Assembly: GCA_964550895.1 (NCBI GenBank) | Contig: CAZKAP010000001.1 | Coordinates: 62,001-126,000 of the forward strand | Reading direction: 5' to 3' | Source: CAZKAP01 sp964550895 | GTDB lineage: Bacteria; Bacteroidota; Bacteroidia; Flavobacteriales; Flavobacteriaceae | Length of the DNA stretch: 64,000 nucleotides | Shown: piece by piece, positions 34,869-43,234 of the stretch | Numbering within the stretch: the first letter of the stretch is position 1 | How the letters are laid out: each line of letters opens with the position of its first letter | Translations under genes and position numbers: made by a program | The notes under the pieces: model-generated | What the model was told of the DNA's origin: nothing | The model's database searches: none | Seen by the model: only the letters and a program-made list of their open reading frames with translations

Positions 34869-35228
34869 ATGGAAGAAATCATCGCCACCGTCCCCGTTTT
34901 GCCTTCTCAGGATATTGATCGTGATGTCGCATGGTACGAGGAAAAGACCGGGTTCGTCAAATGCTTTGGAGATTCCATGTACGCAGGCCTGAACAGGGGC
35001 GGGCAGGAATTCCATTTGCAATGGCATGCCGACACTCCGGACGACCCCCTACTGGGGGGATCAGTGGTTCGGTTTTTCGTGACCGACATATTCCCCTTTT
35101 TTGAGGAGTTCTGTAACAGGAATACCATTAAACCCGATCAACTCAGAAAAAACACCCCCTGGGGCACCCATGAGTTTGGTTTCCACGACCTCAATGGCAA
35201 CGCCATCTTCTTCGTACAGGACAGCTAA
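34869..35228 (+). CDS. Glyoxalase/bleomycin-resistance (VOC) superfamily protein
   Basis: This 119-residue protein has the paired beta-alpha-beta-beta-beta modules of the VOC fold: PVLPSQDIDRDVAWYEEKTGF, EFHLQWHAD and WGTHEFGFHDLNGNAIFF, the last holding the usual metal-site residues. Function cannot be narrowed down. The ATG at 34869 is 4 bp after the CNNM gene stop; a longer frame from 34704 overlaps that gene and does not look coding before this ATG. Confidence 0.82.
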   Translation: MEEIIATVPVLPSQDIDRDVAWYEEKTGFVKCFGDSMYAGLNRGGQEFHLQWHADTPDDPLLGGSVVRFFVTDIFPFFEEFCNRNTIKPDQLRKNTPWGTHEFGFHDLNGNAIFFVQDS

Positions 35229-35271
35229 CCCCGGAGCCCCATTACCCTTTCGGGAGTGGAGAGTATCCGCT

Positions 35272-36252
35272 CTAATTCAACTGGGGTTTCAGGGAACCGT
35301 GGAGGCGCTCCAGCACGACGAACACGGGAAAGTGATCGCTATATCCGCCCTTGTACCGGCCTGCGGCATAGGTCCGAAAGGGGTGCCCCTTAAAGCGGCC
35401 CCTGTACTGACCCAGGAAACGGGGATTGAAGATTCGTGCCTTGATGTATGCAAAATGTGGGTTGGGCTCGAAGAATTCGTTGGACAGCAAAATCTGATCG
35501 AACAGATACCAGTGACCCCGGTGGCTTAGGGTCCCCTTACCTTTGGATGCAATCGCATCGAAGGGATTCTGAAACGATCCGGAGCCGGTGATCAGCCGGG
35601 GAGCGGGATCCTTGGGTCGATCGTTCAGATCGCCCATAACCACAGTGAAAAGACTCGCGGATCCCTGGGATTCCAATTTGCGGTGATAATGATCCAGTAG
35701 TATGCCGGCAGCATATTGACGGTACGGGCTGGACTCCTCCACGCCCTCTCTTCTCGACGGCCAGTGGTTTACGTATAGTCCGATCCGGCTGCCGAACAGC
35801 AGGCCCTCGACATACAAAATGTCACGGCTGTGCTGCGTCACTCCGTGCTCGTCCTCATATCGAACGGGCAAGGCTTCATGGATCAGCCGCTCGAAGGCCG
35901 ACTCCATATACAAGAGGGCGGTGTCCATACCACGACTGTCCGGAGAGTCGAAATGTACCAATCGGTATCCGTGCTTTTTCAGCAATGGACGCTGAATGAG
36001 TTCTTCCAGCAGGAAACGGTTCTCGACCTCGCTCACTCCGAGAATCGCGGGGGGTTTAGCGCTGAATCCCTGACCGATACGCGATATGGATGTACTCAAC
36101 TTATTGAGTTTGCGTACCAGGCGACTATCGTTCCAGCGCAACGGAGAGCCGGGGGTATAGTCGTCGTCACGGGTGTAGGGATTGTCCAAGGTATCGAACA
36201 AATTCTCCAGGTTGTAGAACGCAATGGTAAATCTCCGGTCACTGGACTTCAT
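35272..36252 (-). CDS. Endonuclease/exonuclease/phosphatase (EEP) family protein
   Basis: This 326-residue protein has the DNase I-like metal-dependent hydrolase blocks: FYNLENLFDT, LGVSEVENR with the metal-binding glutamate, YVNHWPSRR, VMGDLNDRP with the DLN motif, and the C-terminal SDHFPVF with the catalytic SDH. No clear signal peptide is present, so it may be cytosolic, whereas many relatives are secreted. The substrate is unknown (nucleic acid or phosphoester). It diverges from hflX. Confidence 0.9.
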   Translation of the reverse strand: MKSSDRRFTIAFYNLENLFDTLDNPYTRDDDYTPGSPLRWNDSRLVRKLNKLSTSISRIGQGFSAKPPAILGVSEVENRFLLEELIQRPLLKKHGYRLVHFDSPDSRGMDTALLYMESAFERLIHEALPVRYEDEHGVTQHSRDILYVEGLLFGSRIGLYVNHWPSRREGVEESSPYRQYAAGILLDHYHRKLESQGSASLFTVVMGDLNDRPKDPAPRLITGSGSFQNPFDAIASKGKGTLSHRGHWYLFDQILLSNEFFEPNPHFAYIKARIFNPRFLGQYRGRFKGHPFRTYAAGRYKGGYSDHFPVFVVLERLHGSLKPQLN

Positions 36253-36284
36253 GCGGCAGTATCCATTCCAACCCGGATTCAGGC

Positions 36285-36318
36285 TTGCCTTCAGGGTCGG
36301 GTTTATTGTTTAGCTTTG
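36285..36318 (+). promoter_or_regulatory. Putative promoter of hflX
   Basis: TTG at 36285-36287, a 23-bp spacer and a perfect -7 box TAGCTTTG at 36311-36318, 16 bp before the ATG at 36335, fit the Bacteroidetes promoter pattern. Confidence 0.5.
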
Positions 36319-36334
36319 TTAAATTATTGGAAAT

Positions 36335-37543
36335 ATGCTTGACACCAAAACCCATACGTACGAAAAAGTCGTGCTCATTGGGGTTATCAATTCCAGACAA
36401 TCCCCCGAAAAGGTCGAGGAATTCCTGGATGAACTCGAGTTCCTGACCCTTACTGCAGGAGGCACCGTCCTTCGCAGATTCGTGCAGCGGATGGAGCAAC
36501 CCCACCCCAAAACATTCATCGGGACGGGCAAAATGGAGGAAGTACTGGAGTTCGTTAAAGAGGAAGAGATCGGGAGTGTGATATTCGACGACGAACTCAG
36601 CCCGGCCCAGCAAAACCACATAGAGAAACTCCTGCGCTGCAAGATTCTGGATCGAACCGGGCTGATCCTGGATATCTTCGCCCAAAGGGCACAGACCAGT
36701 TATGCGCGCACCCAGGTAGAACTGGCGCAATACGAATACCTGCTCCCCAGGCTTACCGGACTGTGGACTCACCTCGAGCGTCAGCGCGGGGGTATCGGAA
36801 TGCGCGGACCGGGTGAAACCGAGATTGAGACGGACCGCAGGATCGTCCGGGATCGCATTGCCCTGCTCAAGAAAAAGCTGGGGAAAATCGATCGCCAAAT
36901 GGAAGTGCAGCGCGGGAATCGGGGGGCACTGGTACGGGTCGCTCTGGTCGGCTATACCAATGTGGGTAAGTCCACCCTCATGAACCTGATCAGTAAGAGT
37001 ACGGTATTTGCAGAAAACAAGCTTTTTGCCACCCTGGACACCACGGTCCGGAAGGTGGTCCTGGGCAACCTGCCCTTCCTGATGAGCGATACTGTGGGTT
37101 TCATCCGCAAGCTTCCCACCCAGTTGGTAGAGAGCTTCAAGAGCACCCTGGACGAGGTCAGGGAAGCGGACCTGCTCCTCCACGTGGCGGACATCTCCCA
37201 CCCCCAATTTGAGGACCATATCCGCTCCGTCAATGAAATCCTGGAGGACATTGGCTGCGCAGAGAAGCCCACGCTGCTGGTTTTCAATAAGGTCGACGCC
37301 TATTCACCGGAGGACCACGATCCGGAGGACCTGACCACGGAGAAGACGACCCGGCATTTCAGCCTCGAGGAATGGCAGGACACCTGGTACAGTCGAATGG
37401 GAGAGAAAGCCCTGTTCATATCCGCCACCGAGAAGACCCATATCGATCACTTCCGCAACCGACTTTACGAGGAAGTTCGCGCCCTGCACGTGCATCGCTT
37501 CCCCTACAATCATTTCTTGTATCCGGACATCCTGCCCGAGTAG
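36335..37543 (+). CDS. hflX: GTPase HflX
   Basis: The 402-residue protein binds ribosomes and helps to rescue or split stalled ones. An N-terminal HflX domain (GTGKMEEVLEFV and FDDELSPAQQ) is followed by a linker with GGIGMRGPGETEIETDRR and the G domain: G1 GYTNVGKST (206-214), G3 DTVGFI and G4 NKVD. The length is normal. It is monocistronic: the next gene is on the other strand and its stop lies 6 bp away. Confidence 0.96.
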   Translation: MLDTKTHTYEKVVLIGVINSRQSPEKVEEFLDELEFLTLTAGGTVLRRFVQRMEQPHPKTFIGTGKMEEVLEFVKEEEIGSVIFDDELSPAQQNHIEKLLRCKILDRTGLILDIFAQRAQTSYARTQVELAQYEYLLPRLTGLWTHLERQRGGIGMRGPGETEIETDRRIVRDRIALLKKKLGKIDRQMEVQRGNRGALVRVALVGYTNVGKSTLMNLISKSTVFAENKLFATLDTTVRKVVLGNLPFLMSDTVGFIRKLPTQLVESFKSTLDEVREADLLLHVADISHPQFEDHIRSVNEILEDIGCAEKPTLLVFNKVDAYSPEDHDPEDLTTEKTTRHFSLEEWQDTWYSRMGEKALFISATEKTHIDHFRNRLYEEVRALHVHRFPYNHFLYPDILPE

Positions 37544-37549
37544 CTTTGT

Positions 37550-38482
37550 TTAGAACGCGTAACTCAAGCCGAAGTTCCAGTAGCTTTGCAGATCATTGTC
37601 GATGGAGTCGAATGTGGCCCCGGCATTGCCCAGAGTGTTGATCTCGTAATTGAGCGCCTCCTGCCGGTTATTTCTCAGGCCAAAATCGAATCCCAGTCCG
37701 ATTCCCTTCCAAAGGGTATAGGAGAAGGAATTGGTCCACGTCCAATTGGACAAATTGTTGTCCTTGTAACTCTGGAACAGGGAGAGATTGGTCTTGAAAT
37801 TGATGTTCTTGATCTTACGGGTATAATCCGCTACGATCTTGGCTCCGAAAGAAGAATCGAACACGGATTCTCCCTGGCTGAACACAAAGTTGTAGTTCGC
37901 GGGATTAACCACGATCACCAGGTCATTAGCCGGCGTCCAGGTGCCTCCCAGGCCCACATCCAGATATCCCGGATTATTGACATTACTCAGCAGGGTAGAT
38001 CGGTATTCTGCCATGGTCGAGACCGCCAGTTTCTGAGTCACCTTATGACCGTATAACGAGTTCAGGGTGAACACATCGGTCGCCTCCCTGAAACCCGTGG
38101 CATCCGTATCGATGTCCTTATCGTCCAGCTGCACCCAGCTGAGGTTGACGGTGGCCGCATTCCTCCAGAAAAAGGCTTCCTCCTTGAGGTTGGCGTAGGC
38201 ATTGGTGGTAATTCCAATGGTCCCCGAATTGTTGTTGGGTATGCCCTGGGCATACCAGTTATTGAAATTGGCCAGATCCACACCTACGGTGCCGAAGGCG
38301 CCTATCCTCCAGCCCGGAAGGGCATCCAGCTCGGCCTGTATGGCCTTCGCATCCGATTCCAGTTTAGCAATGGAGTCTTTTTTCCCGGACAGTTCAGCCT
38401 GCAATTCTTCCTTGCGGGATTGTCCGTAGGTTAAGGCGCCACCCAGAAACACGGCGAGCAGCATGAATACTGATTTTTTCAC
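37550..38482 (-). CDS. DUF3078 outer-membrane beta-barrel-like protein
   Basis: With a GTG start at 38482 the protein has 310 residues: a signal peptide (KKSVFMLLAVFLGGALTYGQ), a short coiled coil (ELQAELSGKKDSIAKLESDAK) and then alternating aromatic beta strands ending in the terminal aromatic YWNFGLSYAF, as in outer-membrane barrels. This is the DUF3078 family, found at the end of flavobacterial suf operons. An upstream in-frame start at 38536 would add eighteen residues before the signal peptide and is unlikely. The function is unknown. Confidence 0.85.
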   Translation of the reverse strand: MKKSVFMLLAVFLGGALTYGQSRKEELQAELSGKKDSIAKLESDAKAIQAELDALPGWRIGAFGTVGVDLANFNNWYAQGIPNNNSGTIGITTNAYANLKEEAFFWRNAATVNLSWVQLDDKDIDTDATGFREATDVFTLNSLYGHKVTQKLAVSTMAEYRSTLLSNVNNPGYLDVGLGGTWTPANDLVIVVNPANYNFVFSQGESVFDSSFGAKIVADYTRKIKNINFKTNLSLFQSYKDNNLSNWTWTNSFSYTLWKGIGLGFDFGLRNNRQEALNYEINTLGNAGATFDSIDNDLQSYWNFGLSYAF

Positions 38483-38552
38483 AATTTTTAAGGTTTGGCG
38501 GAAGTGCGTATCGGGCTTCCTGATTAAGCAATTCAAAAATAGGAATACCCGA

Positions 38553-39074
38553 TTACCCCTGTGAGGGATTCCGGCTTTTTTTATAAAGGGGTACGGATGA
38601 ACAGGCTTCCCCGAATGAAACCGCCCGGGCGAATTCCTGTATGCGACGCATAGCCGTCAGATACGCCTGCCGGGGTACCGGAAGATGGGAACAGCCTTTG
38701 AGAAGAACGGCCTTTCCTTCCAGAGCCGAAAAGTCGTAGGCGTCAAGGACCTCCTCGAATAGGGCCGTTTCCAGGTCGGTGGCATCGCCCAGAACAACTC
38801 TGCGGGCCACGGGATTGAGGTATGTGCTTACCAGTATATAGGCCCAGGCCGGAAGTACGGCATCCGTAGAACAATACAGGTTTACCCATGCATCTCTGTA
38901 CGGTTCCCAGTCGTGCTTCTTCAGGGCATCCCTAAAGTCTTTCTCGCGCAGCAAAAAGCCTTCCTCCAGCCAAGAGGAAAGATCCACCGCCATGCGATTT
39001 CCTTTGGGGTACAGCTCTTCCAGGTCGAAAATCTCGAGTGAACTCTGGGCAACACGGTTAACAATTTCTCCCAT
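38553..39074 (-). CDS. DUF2480 family protein
   Basis: This 173-residue cytosolic protein starts MGEIVNRVAQSSLEIFDLE, the family pattern, and has a FSALEGKAVLLKGC block and a VPRQAYLTAMRRIQ helix. DUF2480 proteins have no proven activity. The gene sits in the suf operon between the DUF59 gene (33 bp upstream) and DUF3078, so a role in iron-sulfur cluster assembly is inferred from position. Cysteines in LKGCSH, LYCSTD and EACSSV are candidate ligands, though their conservation is not checked. Confidence 0.85.
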   Translation of the reverse strand: MGEIVNRVAQSSLEIFDLEELYPKGNRMAVDLSSWLEEGFLLREKDFRDALKKHDWEPYRDAWVNLYCSTDAVLPAWAYILVSTYLNPVARRVVLGDATDLETALFEEVLDAYDFSALEGKAVLLKGCSHLPVPRQAYLTAMRRIQEFARAVSFGEACSSVPLYKKSRNPSQG

Positions 39075-39107
39075 TTCCTGCTTGATTAAGGGGGCACGAC
39101 CCGTCGT

Positions 39108-39434
39108 CTACAACAGGCCCAGCTCCAACTTGGCTTCGTCACTCATAAGATCCTGAGTCCAGGGGGGGTCGAAGGTGATCTCGACATCCACTTCGCCAAC
39201 CTCCTTGATGGATCTCACCTTCTCCTGTACCTCAACCGGCAATGTCTCAGCCACCGGGCAATTCGGCGAGGTCAGCGTCATCAGTATCTTCACGTCATTA
39301 TCCTCACTCACCATCACATCGTAGATCAGGCCGAGCTCATAGATGTCTACGGGTATTTCCGGATCGTAAATCGTCTTGAGGACGCGTACGATCTTCTCTC
39401 CTATTTCCTGGGCAGCGGTTTCCGGGTTACTCAT
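39108..39434 (-). CDS. sufT: SUF-system DUF59 (MIP18-like) protein
   Basis: This 108-residue protein is of the DUF59 family that helps iron-sulfur cluster assembly or delivery. It has the pattern TIYDPEIPVDIYELGLIYDV, the conserved cysteine in SPNCPVAETLP and the block EITFDPPWTQDLMSDEAKLELG. The start overlaps the sufE stop by 8 bp, so translation is coupled. The symbol is given as commonly used in SUF operons; the group is also listed as paaD-like. Confidence 0.9.
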   Translation of the reverse strand: MSNPETAAQEIGEKIVRVLKTIYDPEIPVDIYELGLIYDVMVSEDNDVKILMTLTSPNCPVAETLPVEVQEKVRSIKEVGEVDVEITFDPPWTQDLMSDEAKLELGLL

Positions 39435-39873
39435 TCTTATTTATTTGGGTTTGAAAAGCGACGGCATAAAGTTTAATCTGTTTGATCATGCTCACAAGCC
39501 CGTTGGCCCGGGTGGGCGACAGGTGCTCTCTGAGTCCGATCTCATCGATAAACTCCGTGTTGGCGTCGAGTATGTCCTGGGGCTTCTGCTTGTTGAATAC
39601 CCGTATGAGTATAGCAATAATGCCCTTAGTGATGATGGCCTCACTGTCAGCCGTAAATACCAGTCGGTCTCCATCCAACTCGGCGTATACCCAAACCTTA
39701 CTCTGACAGCCCTTTATAATATACTCGTCTGTCTTGTAACTCGGATCGATCAGGGGAAGCGACTTGCCCAGTTCGATCATATAATCGTACCGCTGCATCC
39801 AGTCGTCGAAGAGCGCGAATTCATCGATGATCTCCTGCTGTAGCTGCTGTATGTTCTTCGTTTCCTGTCCCAT
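39427..39873 (-). CDS. sufE: Cysteine desulfuration protein SufE
   Basis: The 148-residue protein takes persulfide sulfur from SufS and passes it to SufB. The acceptor cysteine is C56 in IIKGCQSKVWV, the invariant SufE motif. The neighbouring residues (LIDPSYKTDEY) and the length fit. It lies 7 bp downstream of sufS and overlaps sufT by 8 bp. Confidence 0.95.
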   Translation of the reverse strand: MGQETKNIQQLQQEIIDEFALFDDWMQRYDYMIELGKSLPLIDPSYKTDEYIIKGCQSKVWVYAELDGDRLVFTADSEAIITKGIIAILIRVFNKQKPQDILDANTEFIDEIGLREHLSPTRANGLVSMIKQIKLYAVAFQTQINKNE

Positions 39874-39880
39874 GTTGTCT

Positions 39881-41122
39881 TTAACTGAGCATCTGTTGTG
39901 CCCTGATCAGGGCTTCGTACAGTAAATCGACTTCCTCCCGGGTGTTGTAAAAAGCAAAGCTCGCGCGGATCGTTCCGGGCACCTGATAATAGTCCATAAC
40001 AGGCTGCGCACAGTGGTGTCCCGTCCTCACGGCTATTCCCATCTTATCGATCAGAGTTCCTACGTCGTAGGGGTGAAGACTACCGATATTAAAGGAGATC
40101 ACCGAGGTCTTTTCCCTGGCCTCTCCATAAATGCGGAGATCCGGTATGGACTTCAGCTTCCCGGTGGCGTACTTCAGGAGTTCGGCCTCATAGGCCGCGA
40201 TACGGTCGAGACCCAGCGAATTCATGTAGTCCAGCGCAGCTCCGAAGGCAATCACCCCGGCGATGTTGGGCGTTCCGGCTTCGAACTTATGAGGCAGATC
40301 GGCATAGGTGGTTTTTTCGAAGGTCACTTCGGCTATCATCTCGCCTCCACCCATATAAGGAGGCAACTTGTCAAGCCACTGCCTCTTCCCATAGAGGATA
40401 CCCACACCGGTAGGTCCGCACATCTTATGAGCGGAAAGCGTGTAGAAATCAGCATCCAGATCCTGGAAATCGACCCGCATATGGGGGGCCGCCTGGGCAC
40501 CATCGATCAGCACTGCGGCTCCCTTTCTGTGGGCTCCAGCTACGATCTCCCGTATCGGATTCACGGTTCCCAGGGCGTTGGACACGTGATTACAGAACAC
40601 CAGTCGGGTCCGGTCACTGAGCATTCTCCCATAGGCGTTTAGGTCGAGGTCTCCCTCCTGGGTCATGGGAATCACCTTGAGTATACTGCCCGTAGCCTCG
40701 CATAACATCTGCCAGGGCACTATGTTGCTGTGGTGCTCCATGGCAGAAACCAGGATTTCATCTCCCTGCTTCAGGAACGATCGAAAGCCGAATGCCACCG
40801 TATTGATCGCATGAGTGGTGCCTGAAGTGAAGATGATTTCTTCCCGAAAGCAGGCGTTGAAGTGCTCCTTTAACCGGGTCCGGGTATTCTCATAGGCTTC
40901 TGTGGCCTCCTGTGCCAGGGTGTGTACCCCCCGGTGAATATTGGAATTGTAATTCTCGTAGTAGTCCTGTATGCTGCGGATCACCTGCACCGGTGTCTGG
41001 GCAGTAGCCGCATTATCCAGATACACCAGAGGCCTGCCTTCTACCGTTCTTTTCAATATGGGGAAGTCCTTCCGGACCTGATCGATATCCCAGGTAACGG
41101 AGGAAGTCTGTTCGGGGCTCAT
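39881..41122 (-). CDS. sufS: Cysteine desulfurase SufS
   Basis: The 413-residue PLP enzyme frees sulfur from cysteine as an enzyme-bound persulfide. The PLP lysine is K233 in TLSAHKMCGPTG, and the persulfide-forming cysteine is C371 in RTGHHCAQPVM. YLDNAATAQTP and SAMEHHSNIVPW are further group II (SufS/CsdA) marks. It lies between sufD and sufE in the operon, 16 bp after sufD. Confidence 0.97.
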   Translation of the reverse strand: MSPEQTSSVTWDIDQVRKDFPILKRTVEGRPLVYLDNAATAQTPVQVIRSIQDYYENYNSNIHRGVHTLAQEATEAYENTRTRLKEHFNACFREEIIFTSGTTHAINTVAFGFRSFLKQGDEILVSAMEHHSNIVPWQMLCEATGSILKVIPMTQEGDLDLNAYGRMLSDRTRLVFCNHVSNALGTVNPIREIVAGAHRKGAAVLIDGAQAAPHMRVDFQDLDADFYTLSAHKMCGPTGVGILYGKRQWLDKLPPYMGGGEMIAEVTFEKTTYADLPHKFEAGTPNIAGVIAFGAALDYMNSLGLDRIAAYEAELLKYATGKLKSIPDLRIYGEAREKTSVISFNIGSLHPYDVGTLIDKMGIAVRTGHHCAQPVMDYYQVPGTIRASFAFYNTREEVDLLYEALIRAQQMLS

Positions 41123-41138
41123 ATGTTCGTTTTTGACT

Positions 41139-42455
41139 CTAGAGATCGAAGCCTAATTGTACGCCAAGTTTATTGGCGATCAGACTGTTCACTCTGTTCT
41201 TGAGTACCGGAAGCTTTACGCTCTCCAGTACATTGTTGGCAAAGGCATTCATCAGGAGTGCCTTCGCTTCTTTCTCGGGTATCCCGCGCGACCGGAGGTA
41301 ATACAGGGCATCGGCATCGAGCTGGCCAATGGTGCATCCGTGTGAACACCGAACGTCATCGGCGAATATCTCCAACTGAGGCTTGGTATTTACCGTAGCC
41401 TTATCGTGAATCAGTATGTTGTTGTTCTGCTGGAAGGCATTCGTTTTCTGGGCAATCTTATCCACGATGATCTTCCCGTTGAACACACCGGTCGATCCCG
41501 CATCGAATACCCCTTTATAATCCTGATGACTCTGACAATCCGGTTGGGCGTGATGCACAAGGGTATGATGGTCCACGTGCTGTGCCCCCCTGAGTATGGT
41601 TACCCCCTTGAGGGTAGAATCGATGTGACTTCCGTTCTGGTAAAAATTCAGATTGTTCCTGACCATCCTGCCTCCCAGAGAAAAGGTATGGACCCGCACA
41701 TGGCTCTCTTCTTCCTGAGAAATATAGGTATTGTCGACCAGGGAAGTGTTCTCCCGGTCATTCTGAATCTTGTAATAGTCTATCTGGGCACGCTTGCCAG
41801 CGAAAATCTCGGTAACGGAATTGCTAAAGATGTCGTTTTCCGATAGGCTCTGATGCCTTTCGATTATCTGGACCTCGGCCCCGTCTTCGCAAATTACCAG
41901 GTTTCGCGGCTGCAACATGAGAGCCTGCTCCTGACCGGTGGCGAAATGAACGATCTCTATGGGCTTCCTTGGCGCTTTTCCTTTGGGGATAAAAATATAT
42001 GCTCCCTCCTTGCTAAAGGCGGTGTTCAGCTGAGTGAGCGATTCATCCTTACGGGCAATCCGGTTGAAGTAATTCGCTATTACCTCGGCATACATGGGCT
42101 TGGTAAAGGCCGAACTCATCAGGCAGACATCCACACCATCGTGAGTGGTCTCCGAAAGGAATGAACTATACACCCCATCGATAAAGACGATCTTGAAGGT
42201 CTCCATCTCGTGCAAGAAGTAATTCTTGACATCGGCATAGCTGAGGGTAACCTCACCCTTGGGAAATACGCTGTAATCGGTATTGATCACGGGCAGCAAG
42301 GAGGTGTACTTCCAGGCCTCCATCTTCTTGGTAGGAAAACCCAGTTCCTCGAACTTCCTGATAGCGTCCGAGCGCACCTCGTGCACCGGAGAGTCGATAT
42401 CCACGGTATCCTCAAAGGCGATAAAGGACGATACTAATTTTTCCTGCAGATTCAT
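41139..42455 (-). CDS. sufD: Fe-S cluster assembly protein SufD
   Basis: The 438-residue protein is a scaffold partner of SufB and SufC. The right-handed beta-helix core (LVICEDGAEVQIIERH, SLGGRMVRNNLNFYQNG and VHHAQPDCQSHQDYKG) and the C-terminal block RCSHGCTIGQLDADALYYL are typical. The distance to sufC is 11 bp. The beta-helix scaffold acts in the cytosol on nascent clusters. Confidence 0.95.
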   Translation of the reverse strand: MNLQEKLVSSFIAFEDTVDIDSPVHEVRSDAIRKFEELGFPTKKMEAWKYTSLLPVINTDYSVFPKGEVTLSYADVKNYFLHEMETFKIVFIDGVYSSFLSETTHDGVDVCLMSSAFTKPMYAEVIANYFNRIARKDESLTQLNTAFSKEGAYIFIPKGKAPRKPIEIVHFATGQEQALMLQPRNLVICEDGAEVQIIERHQSLSENDIFSNSVTEIFAGKRAQIDYYKIQNDRENTSLVDNTYISQEEESHVRVHTFSLGGRMVRNNLNFYQNGSHIDSTLKGVTILRGAQHVDHHTLVHHAQPDCQSHQDYKGVFDAGSTGVFNGKIIVDKIAQKTNAFQQNNNILIHDKATVNTKPQLEIFADDVRCSHGCTIGQLDADALYYLRSRGIPEKEAKALLMNAFANNVLESVKLPVLKNRVNSLIANKLGVQLGFDL

Positions 42456-42466
42456 ACACTACGGCT

Positions 42467-43216
42467 TTATACCAGTTCCTGCTTGATCCAGTCGTAACCT
42501 TTTTCTTCGAGTTCGACGGCCAGCTGCTTGTCTCCGGATTTTACGATTCTTCCTTCGTGCAATACATGAACAAAGTCAGGGACGATGTAGTCCAGCAGCC
42601 GCTGGTAGTGGGTGATGATCAGGAAGGCATTGTCGGAACTCCTCAGGGAGTTGACGCCGTTGGCGACGATACGCAGGGCGTCGATATCCAGTCCTGAGTC
42701 GGTCTCGTCGAGTATGGCAAGCCGGGGTTGCATCATCGCCATCTGAAAAATTTCGTTTCGCTTTTTCTCCCCACCGGAAAACCCTTCGTTCAGTGAACGC
42801 GAGAGAAACTTGCGGTCTATGCCCAGGAGCTCGGATTTCTCGCGGATCAGGGCCAGCATTTCATTGGCTGGCATCTCCTCTGTTCCCCGGGCCTTTCGGG
42901 TTTCATTAATTGCGGTTTTGATAAAGTTGGTTACCGAAACCCCCGGTATCTCCACCGGGTATTGAAATGACAGGAAAATACCCAGATGGGCCCGTTCTTC
43001 CGGAGACAGGCCATCGAGATTATCCTGATCCAGGAAAATGCTTCCCTGGGTGACTTCGAAGTCCTCGTTGCCCGCTATTACGGACGCCAGGGTGCTCTTT
43101 CCCGACCCATTGGGCCCCATGATAGCGTGTACCTCGCCAGGGTTCACCTCCAGGTTGATACCATTTAATATATTCTTGTCTTCTACTCCTGCGTGCAGGT
43201 TGCTGATTTTTAACAT
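42467..43216 (-). CDS. sufC: Fe-S assembly ATPase SufC
   Basis: The 249-residue ABC-type ATPase drives the SufBC2D scaffold. Walker A is GPNGSGKST, the Q-loop lies in FLSFQYPVEIPG, the signature is GFSGGEKKRNE, and Walker B with glutamate is LAILDETDSGLD. No membrane partner is needed. It is 18 bp downstream of sufB. Confidence 0.97.
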   Translation of the reverse strand: MLKISNLHAGVEDKNILNGINLEVNPGEVHAIMGPNGSGKSTLASVIAGNEDFEVTQGSIFLDQDNLDGLSPEERAHLGIFLSFQYPVEIPGVSVTNFIKTAINETRKARGTEEMPANEMLALIREKSELLGIDRKFLSRSLNEGFSGGEKKRNEIFQMAMMQPRLAILDETDSGLDIDALRIVANGVNSLRSSDNAFLIITHYQRLLDYIVPDFVHVLHEGRIVKSGDKQLAVELEEKGYDWIKQELV

Positions 43217-43234
43217 CTGATGGGTAATTATGAA

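Noticed and set aside
33998..34888. 296-codon open frame on the minus strand
   Set aside because: It is antisense to the CNNM/CBS gene, which has clear membrane and CBS motifs; the product has no recognisable domain.
35101..35529. 142-codon plus-strand frame after the VOC gene
   Set aside because: It is out of frame with the VOC gene and antisense to the end of the EEP nuclease gene; no domain is seen.
36239..37219. 326-codon open frame on the minus strand
   Set aside because: It is antisense to hflX, whose GTPase motifs are complete.
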